From assembly GCA_015663855.1 (NCBI GenBank), contig DQRJ01000029.1, forward strand, positions 1-15,617: a stretch of DNA of 15,617 nucleotides. Reading direction: 5' to 3'. The notes under the pieces are model-generated. The model worked only from the letters and a program-made list of their open reading frames with translations. It did not search any database and was not told the DNA's origin. Below, piece by piece: positions 6,616 to 15,252 of this stretch (positions within the stretch are counted from its first letter, which is position 1; every line of letters starts with the position of its first letter). Both the position numbers and the translations under genes were made by a program. This stretch comes from Flavobacteriales bacterium. Its GTDB lineage: Bacteria > Bacteroidota > Bacteroidia > Flavobacteriales_D > Sanyastnellaceae.

Positions 6616-7494
6616 ATGATGAACGACGAAATGAGAGCTTTTATCGCATTAGCTCTGAAAGAAGATTTAGGGGATGGGGATGTTACATCGGAGTCAAGTG
6701 TACCTAAGGGTTTGGCACAAAAAGGATTTATCCTTGCTAAGGAAGAGGGTGTAGTGGCCGGTGTGGATGTTGCAAAGGAAGTCTTTAGGCAATTCGATGA
6801 TAGTGTTAGTTTTAAGGCTATTAAAGATGATGGTGACAGCGTTGTTTTCGGTGATGTTGTGATTGAGCTTGAAGGGCCAGCGAGAAGTATTTTAACTAGC
6901 GAGCGTCTTGCGCTGAACTTTATGCAGAGAATGAGTGGCATTGCTACTCGCACAGCTCAAGTTGTAAAGTCCCTTGAAGGAACACCGACTAAGGTGTTAG
7001 ATACGAGAAAAACTACTCCTGGTTTGCGAGCTTTTGAAAAGTGGGCCGTTAAAATTGGTGGAGGTGTAAATCATAGAATGGGTCTCTACGATATGATATT
7101 ACTTAAGGATAATCATGTTGATTATGCTGGAAATATGGGGGAGGCGATTGTTACTGTGGCTCAATATTTAGGCGCTAGAGATCCGAATTTACAAAAGCTA
7201 CCGCTCGTAATTGAAACTCGCTCGTTTCAAGAAATAGAAGATGCTATTGCGGGTTCGGAAAAAGCGGGGATTGAAATAGAAAGGATTTTACTTGACAATT
7301 TCAGCCCTGAAAAAGTAGGGGAAGCCGTTGAAAAATACGGCCATCTTGTAACTCTCGAAGCTTCGGGAGGGATAACTCCATATAACGTTAGAGGATATGG
7401 TGAAGCGGGAGTAGATTTCGTGAGTATGGGGTATATGACGCACTCAGTTAAAAGTTTGGACTTGAGTTTAAAGAGTACACCCCATGTCTCGTAA
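6616..7494 (+). CDS. nadC: Nicotinate-nucleotide diphosphorylase (carboxylating), quinolinate phosphoribosyltransferase
   Basis: Converts quinolinate and PRPP to nicotinate mononucleotide, CO2 and diphosphate in de novo NAD synthesis. From ATG 6616 it has 292 residues. Motifs (numbered from this start) are LKEDLGDGDVTSE (about 14-26), ERLALNFMQRMSGIAT (96-111), DTRKTTPGLR (129-138), KIGGGVNHRMGLYD (146-159), KDNH (164-167), LLDNF (225-229) and LEASGGI (247-253). The frame is open back to GTG 6577, but those 13 codons have no family counterpart; ATG 6619 is an equally good start. The -7-like TATATTCG at 6604-6611 would place transcription start almost on the ATG, so the message could be leaderless. 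The stop lies inside the YihY-like gene with an 11-base overlap, indicating coupling. nadA and nadB are not in the window. Confidence 0.97.
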   Translation: MMNDEMRAFIALALKEDLGDGDVTSESSVPKGLAQKGFILAKEEGVVAGVDVAKEVFRQFDDSVSFKAIKDDGDSVVFGDVVIELEGPARSILTSERLALNFMQRMSGIATRTAQVVKSLEGTPTKVLDTRKTTPGLRAFEKWAVKIGGGVNHRMGLYDMILLKDNHVDYAGNMGEAIVTVAQYLGARDPNLQKLPLVIETRSFQEIEDAIAGSEKAGIEIERILLDNFSPEKVGEAVEKYGHLVTLEASGGITPYNVRGYGEAGVDFVSMGYMTHSVKSLDLSLKSTPHVS

Positions 7495-8455
7495 TTCTGA
7501 AACAAAAAAAGCGCCCAAAATCGTGGTTTGGTTAAAATCAAGACCCCTAATCAAGCATACACAATCGTTTTTGAGAAAGATTACTCCCTGGGGAGTCGAA
7601 GGAATGACTTTGTATGATGTTTTGAGGTTTTTCGGACTAGGGCTCATTAATGGGTCTGTCTCTATTAGGGCAGCTTCAATTTCGTACAGACTTTTGCTTG
7701 CGTTCTTCCCTGCGATGATTTTGCTATTGAGTATTTTACCTCATACTCCATTAGACACGAATGCAGTTATGGACGCCTTGCTTTTGTTTTTTCCCGGCGA
7801 GACGGTTTCTCTTTTCGAACTAACGGTAAGTGACCTTCTCGAAAAGAGCCATGCTTCGATTTTATCGATAGGGTTCGTACTAACAGTAGTATACGCGTCT
7901 AGTAGTGTCAACGCTATTCTAACCGGATTTAACGCGAGCTATCTTCTTGAAAAAAAGGGAAGCGCCTTAGTTTACTATTTGATTTCGTTAGTACTCCTTG
8001 TGATTTTAGTAGCTATGCTAGGGCTCTCGGTCCTCTTAATAGGCTTTAGTGGACAGGGCTTGACCTGGCTTTCTAATAATGGATGGTTGCCCGGAGAATT
8101 AGTGCCTTGGCTTAACGTAGCACGTTGGACCCTATCGTTAATTCTAGTGTATTTCTCCGTTTCAATACTATATCATTTTGGGAATCCAGAGCGTGATAAG
8201 TGGCGAACTATTACTCCTGGAGCGACAATGACTACAATTCTAATAGTTCTATTATCTGTCGGTTTTGGATCTTTTATCACGTATTTGGATAGTTATAATA
8301 GACTTTATGGATCTTTAGGGACATTTTTGCTCTTATTAGTTTGGATTAATGCGAATAGCTCAGTCCTTTTACTAGGCTTCGAATTTAATGTCAGTGTTCA
8401 CAAAGCTCGTAATGAAGCAAAAAGTCACTTGCAATCTGGCTCAAAATCAACGTAA
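7484..8455 (+). CDS. YihY/BrkB-family membrane protein
   Basis: A 323-residue inner-membrane protein with about six hydrophobic segments after a basic cytoplasmic head (1-45). The family pattern is visible: IRAASISYRLLLAFFPAMILLLS (about 61-83, with the AxxxSYxxLxxxFP core), VYASSSVNAILTGFNASY (about 133-150), a long paired hydrophobic stretch, YHFGNP (about 230-235), TPGA (about 243-246) and YGSLGTFLLLLVWINANSSVLLLGFEFN (roughly 275-302). The family is often annotated as tRNA-processing RNase BN or virulence factor BrkB; those names are historical and a ribonuclease role is not supported by the membrane topology. The true role is unknown, perhaps envelope transport. The ATG sits inside the end of nadC, and DUF2147 follows after eight bases. 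Confidence 0.9.
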   Translation: MSRNSETKKAPKIVVWLKSRPLIKHTQSFLRKITPWGVEGMTLYDVLRFFGLGLINGSVSIRAASISYRLLLAFFPAMILLLSILPHTPLDTNAVMDALLLFFPGETVSLFELTVSDLLEKSHASILSIGFVLTVVYASSSVNAILTGFNASYLLEKKGSALVYYLISLVLLVILVAMLGLSVLLIGFSGQGLTWLSNNGWLPGELVPWLNVARWTLSLILVYFSVSILYHFGNPERDKWRTITPGATMTTILIVLLSVGFGSFITYLDSYNRLYGSLGTFLLLLVWINANSSVLLLGFEFNVSVHKARNEAKSHLQSGSKST

Positions 8456-8463
8456 TTAGCGAC

Positions 8464-8919
8464 ATGATTCAATCAAAACACATTTTACTCTTAGGATCTC
8501 TTTTCCTAGTTTCTATTTTTTCTATAGCCCAAACCTCAATTGAGGGTCACTGGAAAACTATTGACGATGAGACTGGTCGAATTAAAAGTATAGTTGAAAT
8601 TACTGAGCGAGACGGTCAGTTTTTTGGAAATATCGTCGAGCTGTTTCGTTTGCCAGATGAGGATCAAGACCCACATTGTGACAAATGTGATGACGATAGA
8701 AAAGACCAACGTACCCTAGGAATGGAAATCGTAAGGAACATGGTGCTTGCTGATGGCGAATCTCAAGAATGGGAAGAAGGCACTATTTGCGACCCGAAAA
8801 AAGGATCTATCTACGATTGCGAAATGTGGTTTGAAGACGGTAATACCGACGTGTTAAAAGTAAGAGGATATATCTGGTTCGTATTTAGAACCCAAGACTG
8901 GCTACGAGTAACGGAGTAA
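8464..8919 (+). CDS. DUF2147-family secreted protein
   Basis: A 151-residue exported protein. Residues 1-22 form a signal peptide ending in IAQ; the mature part starts with the family opening IEGHWKTIDDETGRIKSIVEI (26-46). Other family hallmarks are PHCDKCDDDRKDQ with the CxxC pair Cys72/Cys75, LGMEIV (85-90), GTICDPKKGSIYDCEMW (106-122, Cys109 and Cys119) and VRGYIWFVFRTQDW (133-146). The fold is expected to be a small lipocalin-like beta barrel in the periplasm; the ligand is unknown. The Cys content suggests up to two disulfides or a metal site. It is the last gene of the nadC-YihY group and converges on the glycosyltransferase gene ten bases away. Confidence 0.92.
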   Translation: MIQSKHILLLGSLFLVSIFSIAQTSIEGHWKTIDDETGRIKSIVEITERDGQFFGNIVELFRLPDEDQDPHCDKCDDDRKDQRTLGMEIVRNMVLADGESQEWEEGTICDPKKGSIYDCEMWFEDGNTDVLKVRGYIWFVFRTQDWLRVTE

Positions 8920-8929
8920 CTCCTGCTCG

Positions 8930-10234
8930 CTAATCAGCAATTAGTTTATTAAGGAGACTGGATAATGTCTCTGTTAATGCACGTCTTTCGAAAGGTGATG
9001 CATCGATTATTTTCCCCCCTTCTTGTGATGTTATTTGTCGAAGCATTTCATAAGCGGCTTCTTCATCGTTATGGTCGCAAAATGGTAAGCCCCACTCGTT
9101 AAGTCGTGTCGCTAAATCACTAGGACTGTTGCAGACAGATAGGATAGGTTTTTCGCAGGCGAGATATTCATAAAGTTTTCCGGGGGTGCACTTTCGGGCT
9201 GGGTCGGTATCGTTTTGGACTAAAAGAAGGCCATCACATTTCATCATTTCCTTCACAGCTTCTGCGTGCCCCATACCTCCAACTAATTCGATTGAGATGT
9301 TATCCTGAATGTTATTTTTTATCTCATCCCCAACCGTTCCTACGAGTGATATTTTCACTTTTATTTCCTCAGTGTTGTTCCATCTTTCGACAGCCCTCCA
9401 AAGACCGGGAGCGTTCCTTGACCCATAAAGAGCCCCGAAATGTCCTAGTTTAAATGTCCCCATCGAGTCAGAGTCGTCACTCGAGCTCTTTAACTTAAAG
9501 TCATCCTCATCCCACCCGTTGGGGATTAATGTGGATTTCGAATGATTGTCAGACCCTAGGAGAGTCTTTGCCACCGAAGGAGAATTTATGATTACGTGAT
9601 CTGAAAAACGAATCACTTCTTTCTCCATTTGGACTAATTTCTTAATAGCTCTAGTACCCATCTTGAATTCGTCGAGGTAGTCCATATCAGACCAAGGATC
9701 CCTAAAGTCTGTTATCCATTTAATATTTGGAAAGGCTTTTTTCACCCTTAATCCTATTAGATGCATACTATGAGGTGGGCCGGTGGAGATAATTGCATCT
9801 ACATGGTTTTCTCGTAGCCATGACTTCAAGAATCGATAAGACGGTCTCACCCAGGCGACTCTTGCATCTGGAACAAAAACATTCCCCCTTACCCAACGAG
9901 AAATTTCTTCTATAAAAGATTTCTTCCCCTCTACACTTTTCGCCGCACCTGTACGTCCTGTCGATTTCCCACCTCCTAATATATTCACAACCCTAGAGGG
10001 TTCAAAAATCGGCAATTTTAATACTGTAATTCCGTCGGGCACATCTTGCATTAAACTATCATCAACAATTGGAGCGTCGGGGTTTTCGGGAGTGTAAATA
10101 ACAGGCTCCCAACCGAATTCTTTCAGGTATTTCGAAAATTTTAACCAACGCTGTACACCCGCACCACCTGATGGTGGCCAGTAATAAGTTATTATTAAAA
10201 CCTTGTGATGCGTATTCGAATCCTTCGTACTCAT
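8930..10234 (-). CDS. GT4-like family glycosyltransferase
   Basis: A GT-B fold glycosyltransferase of 434 residues, probably cytoplasmic and active on lipid-linked or surface polysaccharide precursors; sugar donor and acceptor cannot be told. The N-terminal acceptor domain carries YYWPPSGGAGVQRW (17-30) with the glycine-rich loop, STGPPHSMHLIG (150-161) and ITDFRDPWSD (174-183). The C-terminal donor domain carries LIPNGWDEDDF (236-246), GHFGALYGSRN (264-274) and PGKLYEYLACEKPIL (351-365), the equivalent of the retaining-enzyme EX7E region. The ATG at 10234 is three bases after the end of the nuclease gene, so it is transcribed with it, though no functional link is obvious. No other polysaccharide genes are nearby, which suggests a single housekeeping gene rather than a surface-antigen cluster. 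Confidence 0.88.
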   Translation of the reverse strand: MSTKDSNTHHKVLIITYYWPPSGGAGVQRWLKFSKYLKEFGWEPVIYTPENPDAPIVDDSLMQDVPDGITVLKLPIFEPSRVVNILGGGKSTGRTGAAKSVEGKKSFIEEISRWVRGNVFVPDARVAWVRPSYRFLKSWLRENHVDAIISTGPPHSMHLIGLRVKKAFPNIKWITDFRDPWSDMDYLDEFKMGTRAIKKLVQMEKEVIRFSDHVIINSPSVAKTLLGSDNHSKSTLIPNGWDEDDFKLKSSSDDSDSMGTFKLGHFGALYGSRNAPGLWRAVERWNNTEEIKVKISLVGTVGDEIKNNIQDNISIELVGGMGHAEAVKEMMKCDGLLLVQNDTDPARKCTPGKLYEYLACEKPILSVCNSPSDLATRLNEWGLPFCDHNDEEAAYEMLRQITSQEGGKIIDASPFERRALTETLSSLLNKLIAD

Positions 10235-10237
10235 AGG

Positions 10238-13066
10238 TTAAAACGATTTAATAGGTGGGTCTAATACTACGCAATATTCGCAGTAATGTGAGTCTTCGTT
10301 ATGTGAAAACTGAACATCTTTTTCACGTAATTTATCTAGTCGCCCTCCTATCCATTCTATCAACATTTTAACATCTTCGGAATTTATTTCTGTCCTTTTA
10401 TCAATGGTTAAATTTAACATTCCTGATCGGGCATTTCTCCCTGACCGTATGCTAGCCTTAACAATAGAATTATCCCTATTCAAAATCATTGCGCAATACA
10501 CTAGCAACTGTAACGCCTTGCTTGCTTTTCCTTTATCTAATTTACTTCCCTCTAAATTCCAATCCTTCTTTAGGTTTAGATCTCCTTGCTTCGTGATTCC
10601 TGTTTTGTAATCGACAACACGTGTGATTCCGTCAATGGACTCTATTCTATCAGCAAGTCCATGAAATTTAATCTTACTTCCATCTTTTAAGCTGTATGTA
10701 GCGTCTAATGATTTTTCCAAACCAGTAATTACGATATCACCCTCTTTGGAAGACTCTAATTCTTCCAACTCTTTTTTTAATAGTTTCTGAATTGTGGTTT
10801 TTGCAGATCTAAGAAGCAAGAAGTTCTCCCCCAGATTTGAAATGCCAGACTTATAGTGTTCTTTCACAGCATTGTCTAGCAGCTCATTTAAGTTATTCAG
10901 GATTGACTCAATGTGATGTTTTTGTAAAGTTGTGTTTAGCGCAGAGTAAAGCCCTTCTTCAAAAACTTGGTGAACAATTGATCCTATAGTGCTGCTCTGC
11001 ATACTTTCTTCTAGATCAAACGGCTCGGATAGTTTCAGTAAATATCTATATGTGAAGTTCCGTTCACACGAGAGCATTTTATTTAGAGCAGATGGGGACA
11101 TTCCATTCACAGTCCAATCATTTAATCGCTCTCTCATTTTATCAGTGAGGTGAAGAGCAGGGATGTCAGGCCTTTCACCTTTGATCAACATATTTAGTTT
11201 TAACTGCTCAATAGGAAGCGTACAGAACTCGCCTTCTTCATTTAATACAGGTTTGAATGAGTTAAGAAATTGATATACATATCTGCTCACTTCGGCACCC
11301 TCTTTACCACTAGTTCTATGTAGTAAATGAACCTCGGAGGATCTATTCAAAAGGCGATACAAACTATATGCAAATGCCGCCTCTCTTTCGTGCCTTCCTG
11401 GCATCCCTAGCGCGTTTTTTAGGTCTCCAGGAATATAGCTATCAATGATTTCGTGTTTAGGCAACAGTCCTTCGTTGCAATCTAGAACAAGAACTCTATC
11501 GTAATCTAAAGCTCGAGTCTCAGTAAGTCCCATTACTTGTATCCCTTTCGCAGGCTCTCCGATGAGGTTGACCTTCTCCACACTCAAAAGCTTCTGCATT
11601 AACATCCTCACGTCTTCAGCCGTTTCGCAGGGTGCGTATTCATCCTGTAATCTTCCGATCACTCCTATAACCCGCCTCACGCTTTTCCATCCAGCTTTTA
11701 CCCAAGGATTATTGCTGTTTTCCAGACTTTCATCTATGCTTTGAGACCAACCCCCAAATGCCATCAAAAATTCCCTAGCATCTTTAGTTTTAAGAGGCTC
11801 TAGCTTAGAAATAAAATCAGAAAACGGACCTTTAGAACTATTCTTTAAAAGCATAGGGCTGACCCAAACAGCATGCTCATTTGCTAGTCTGTGTAACGTA
11901 CTTGTAGAGTCAGATTTAAATTCATCATTATCAGCACATTCTACAACTAATTGTTGCGACGAAATCGACATTAAATCCTCAAATTTCCAACTACGACCCC
12001 CCCGAGTTATCATTCGGTTCACTAACGACAAAAACGGAAATATAGGGGTCTCGCGTAAACTAAGCCCCATAGTCACATTGTATCCTTCCTCTTCATAAGG
12101 AAGAGTTTGCAATAGCACAGGAAGAGAACTGGCATCTGGTACAACGATTACGGTTTGATTTTTCTCAAAGTCACTCAATTCGCTTACCACTTTTCTTACA
12201 TACTGACAAGAACTCATAACACTACTGCACCCTATAATTTGGATGTTTGGGGGGTTCGTGCTTAGTGTGTTTTTCAGTACCGAATGAGTTTTTTCTGTAA
12301 AAAGATTCTTTAGGTTTCTAATGAAATATCCAGATTCAATCTGAGGGTTATTAACGTAAGAGACATCTCCATCAGGAAGGTATTCTAATTTCCCGGCCTC
12401 TCTCCATTTCTTTAAGTAGAGTTCTTCAGTCGGAGTAAGGGCAGCTAAACCAGCTGCAAAAACCCTGTCGTATTTATCGGTCTTAGCACTTTGTGCGACA
12501 TATTTACTCAGCTTTGCTTTAGTAGTTGTTCCATCTTTTTCCAGGCCCTCATGAAGTCCTTTGTATAGCTGAGGTAGGCGGTTCCATTGATTTCGAAATA
12601 CTATTTGGTCTTTAGTGAGTTCTTTCTTCGAATCAAAACTCCACTCCTCAATATCTTTAATATCCTTGAGATTTTTAAAGACTTTATTCGCGTCTAACAG
12701 ATGTTGGTCGATTGAATGAAAATCTGCTAAGGCGATGGGCCCCCAATTCAAAAATGAATGAAACCCTTCTCGGCCCTGGGGCAGATCTAGTTGCACAGCA
12801 TACAATCTCGCTAAGACTTCCAAATTCTCCGCCAAAACGAAATCCTCCTCCCCTTCCATAAACGCCCCTAAAGTCATCACGAATGGTATCCGACTCGGCT
12901 TCCCAACTGCTCTGGCAAACGATCTTTTAAAAGTTTCTACGGCTCTAAAACTCGGTAAGACAACGGCACAATTTTCAGGTTTTTCTTGCTCACATACAAA
13001 CTTTGCCAACTCGTCCAAGAACGAGGGGCCATTGAGGGTAAGTAAATATGAGCTATGCTTTTTCAA
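10238..13066 (-). CDS. AddB-like PD-(D/E)XK nuclease / inactivated helicase
   Basis: A 942-residue relative of AddB, the partner of AddA in double-strand break processing for recombination. The N-terminal part keeps the UvrD-like scaffold (AVVLPSFRAVETF near 34-46; IQVMGLTETRALDYDRVLVLDCNEGLLP at about 509-536), but the N terminus LNGPSFLDEL has no Walker A loop, so ATP-driven unwinding is unlikely. The C-terminal nuclease is intact: SPSALNKMLSCERNF (657-671), GSIVHQVFE (695-703, His699), GLADRIE (803-809, Asp806), VVDYKTG (817-823, Asp819 and Lys821) and QLLVY (853-857). Of the four cysteines expected for an iron-sulfur cluster, Cys667, Cys929 and Cys932 are present but the last is missing (VVLDPP follows). 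The start is TTG at 13066, nine bases after the TPR gene; no ATG occurs until residue 64. addA is not in the window. Confidence 0.85.
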   Translation of the reverse strand: MKKHSSYLLTLNGPSFLDELAKFVCEQEKPENCAVVLPSFRAVETFKRSFARAVGKPSRIPFVMTLGAFMEGEEDFVLAENLEVLARLYAVQLDLPQGREGFHSFLNWGPIALADFHSIDQHLLDANKVFKNLKDIKDIEEWSFDSKKELTKDQIVFRNQWNRLPQLYKGLHEGLEKDGTTTKAKLSKYVAQSAKTDKYDRVFAAGLAALTPTEELYLKKWREAGKLEYLPDGDVSYVNNPQIESGYFIRNLKNLFTEKTHSVLKNTLSTNPPNIQIIGCSSVMSSCQYVRKVVSELSDFEKNQTVIVVPDASSLPVLLQTLPYEEEGYNVTMGLSLRETPIFPFLSLVNRMITRGGRSWKFEDLMSISSQQLVVECADNDEFKSDSTSTLHRLANEHAVWVSPMLLKNSSKGPFSDFISKLEPLKTKDAREFLMAFGGWSQSIDESLENSNNPWVKAGWKSVRRVIGVIGRLQDEYAPCETAEDVRMLMQKLLSVEKVNLIGEPAKGIQVMGLTETRALDYDRVLVLDCNEGLLPKHEIIDSYIPGDLKNALGMPGRHEREAAFAYSLYRLLNRSSEVHLLHRTSGKEGAEVSRYVYQFLNSFKPVLNEEGEFCTLPIEQLKLNMLIKGERPDIPALHLTDKMRERLNDWTVNGMSPSALNKMLSCERNFTYRYLLKLSEPFDLEESMQSSTIGSIVHQVFEEGLYSALNTTLQKHHIESILNNLNELLDNAVKEHYKSGISNLGENFLLLRSAKTTIQKLLKKELEELESSKEGDIVITGLEKSLDATYSLKDGSKIKFHGLADRIESIDGITRVVDYKTGITKQGDLNLKKDWNLEGSKLDKGKASKALQLLVYCAMILNRDNSIVKASIRSGRNARSGMLNLTIDKRTEINSEDVKMLIEWIGGRLDKLREKDVQFSHNEDSHYCEYCVVLDPPIKSF

Positions 13067-13075
13067 ACGCGAAAA

Positions 13076-13693
<618 letters not shown>

Positions 13694-13729
13694 TTCTAAA
13701 CTCACGCTGCTAATTTACCGATTCTAACG

Positions 13730-13737
13730 TACTTTTA
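13730..13737 (+). promoter_or_regulatory. Possible -7 box of the TerB-like/murB unit
   Basis: TACTTTTA matches TAnnTTTG at five of six defined positions and sits about 25 bases before the ATG at 13762, in the divergent gap between the TPR gene and the TerB-like gene. No clear -33 TTG is seen at the right distance. Spacing is like that of the atpD box. Confidence 0.3.
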
Positions 13738-13761
13738 GCAAAGAATTTAAATAAGATAACC

Positions 13762-14217
13762 ATGCTTTTAGAAATCACAACTGGACCATCTGTAACTGAG
13801 CTTCTATTAATGCTCAACGTTGTAATTATTATTGTTGCAATAGTTTTGTGGAGGAAATTAATACCAAAACACTTAAGATCTCGCTTAGAAAGATTTAGTA
13901 TGGTTAGAAAGGCATGGTTGTTAATGGACACGGATCAAGAACAGGTAGCTTTTACTCATTTGATGATTCAAGCGGTGAAGTCGGATGGAATGGTTCGAGC
14001 AGAAGAAATGGATAAATTAATTGATGAGATTACCCAAGAGATTAAAGTAGAGGCTAGTCATATGGAAGACGAGATTATGTGGAAGATTATGGAAGGGTTT
14101 GATAGAGAAAGAAAGGATAATATATATAGCGCTATTGAGGAAGTATTGAGATCCGATGGACTTATGTCCGCAGATGAGTTGATTTGGTATGCAAGTGTTG
14201 TTAAGAGACTAAACTGA
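13762..14217 (+). CDS. Membrane-anchored TerB-like domain protein
   Basis: A 151-residue protein with one N-terminal membrane helix (about 13-30), a basic juxtamembrane segment (31-50), and an all-helical acidic domain (56-151) that I expect to face the cytoplasm. Two similar segments, AVKSDGMVRAEEMDKLI (71-87) and VLRSDGLMSADELIWYA (128-144), repeat the pattern xSDGxhxxxE. Such paired DG...E segments are typical of the TerB/DjlA-like helical fold, where the acidic residues can bind metal. I base this on the pattern only, so the family call is tentative. Tellurite resistance should not be inferred. ATG at 13762; murB follows after 15 bases, so the two are probably co-transcribed. Confidence 0.6.
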   Translation: MLLEITTGPSVTELLLMLNVVIIIVAIVLWRKLIPKHLRSRLERFSMVRKAWLLMDTDQEQVAFTHLMIQAVKSDGMVRAEEMDKLIDEITQEIKVEASHMEDEIMWKIMEGFDRERKDNIYSAIEEVLRSDGLMSADELIWYASVVKRLN

Positions 14218-14232
14218 AAGAATTATAGGATC

Positions 14233-15252
14233 TTGGATATCCAGTATAAAGCCGATTTAAATAGGCACCTAACATTTCAAGTACCTGCAGAGTCTACGCA
14301 TTTTGTTCAGGTTGAAAGTGATGAAGAACTGAAGGAAGCATTAAAGTTTTCCAAAGAAGAAAAACTTAAGATATTATTGTTAGGAGGTGGGAGTAACATT
14401 CTATTTATAAATAACTACGAGGGGCTTGTAATTAAAATTGCGAGTCGTGGTATTGAAGTTATTTCTGACGATGGCCGTAAAGTTGCGGTTGCGGTAGAGG
14501 CAGGTGAAATTTGGCATGATTTCGTGTTGAGAGCTTTAGACGAAGGCTGGGGGGGGGTTGAGAATCTTGCTTTAATACCCGGATGCGTTGGTGCAACTCC
14601 CATGCAAAATATAGGTGCGTACGGAGTTGAGATTAAAGATGTGATGATATGGCTCGAAGCTATCTCAACAGAGTCAGGGAAATTACGCAGATTTTCGCTC
14701 GAAGAATGTGCCCTTAGCTACCGAGAGTCTATTTTTAAGAGAGAAGAAAAAGGAAAGTGGGTAATCGTGCGAGTGGCATATTCCCTTGACAGAAAATCAC
14801 CATTGAACACGAATTACGGAGCAATCGAAGGTGAACTAAAGAATATCCCTCAGCAAGACCGCACTCACAGAGATGTAGCTAATGCCGTAATTAAAATTCG
14901 TAGCTCTAAGCTTCCAGACCCTAAGGTTATTGGGAATGCCGGGTCATTTTTTAAGAATCCAATTGTGTCTTCAGAAGATTTTGAAAACATACAAGCGAAA
15001 ACACCAGGCATACCTAACTATCCACAATCAGATGGAAGAGTTAAATTGGCTGCCGGATGGCTTATAGATCAAGCAGGGTGGAAAGGACATGACAGGGGTA
15101 CACATGGAGTGCATGATATGCAAGCCTTAGTTCTGGTGAATAAAGGTGGGGCTACGGGTAAAGAGATTTGGCAGTTAGCCAATGACGTGAGGGACAGCGT
15201 AGAGAATAGGTTTGGTATTAAGTTAGAGACAGAAGTTAATCAGATAACTTAG
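14233..15252 (+). CDS. murB: UDP-N-acetylenolpyruvoylglucosamine reductase
   Basis: The flavoenzyme that reduces UDP-GlcNAc-enolpyruvate with NADPH to UDP-MurNAc, the second committed step of peptidoglycan synthesis. The 339 residues match type I (E. coli-like) MurB. FAD-binding segments are LLLGGGSNILF (48-58), AVEAGEIWHDFV (87-98) and NLALIPGCVGATPMQNIGAYGVE (111-133); catalytic candidates are Arg164 in SYRES, Ser238 in GNAGSFFKNP and Glu334 (or Glu332) in LETEVN. The start is TTG at 14233; MDIQYKADLNRHLTF lines up with the usual family N terminus and there is no nearby ATG. It contains a run of nine G bases at 14549-14557. The stop overlaps the convergent PorP/SprF-like gene by four bases, leaving no room for a conventional terminator between them. 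Confidence 0.96.
   Translation: MDIQYKADLNRHLTFQVPAESTHFVQVESDEELKEALKFSKEEKLKILLLGGGSNILFINNYEGLVIKIASRGIEVISDDGRKVAVAVEAGEIWHDFVLRALDEGWGGVENLALIPGCVGATPMQNIGAYGVEIKDVMIWLEAISTESGKLRRFSLEECALSYRESIFKREEKGKWVIVRVAYSLDRKSPLNTNYGAIEGELKNIPQQDRTHRDVANAVIKIRSSKLPDPKVIGNAGSFFKNPIVSSEDFENIQAKTPGIPNYPQSDGRVKLAAGWLIDQAGWKGHDRGTHGVHDMQALVLVNKGGATGKEIWQLANDVRDSVENRFGIKLETEVNQIT

Noticed and set aside
7484..8455. Ribonuclease BN, a common label for this family.
   Set aside because: The protein is a multi-pass membrane protein without nuclease motifs; that name comes from an old misassignment.
8930..8944. Small inverted repeat CTAAT-CAGCA-ATTAG as a bidirectional terminator between the DUF2147 and glycosyltransferase genes.
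   Set aside because: The stem has five pairs, four of them A-T, no following T-run, and it lies inside the end of the glycosyltransferase gene.
11997..12003. Seven-C run within the AddB-like gene as a phase-variation tract.
   Set aside because: The run is short, the frame is intact on both sides, and a repair gene is not a typical phase-variable locus.
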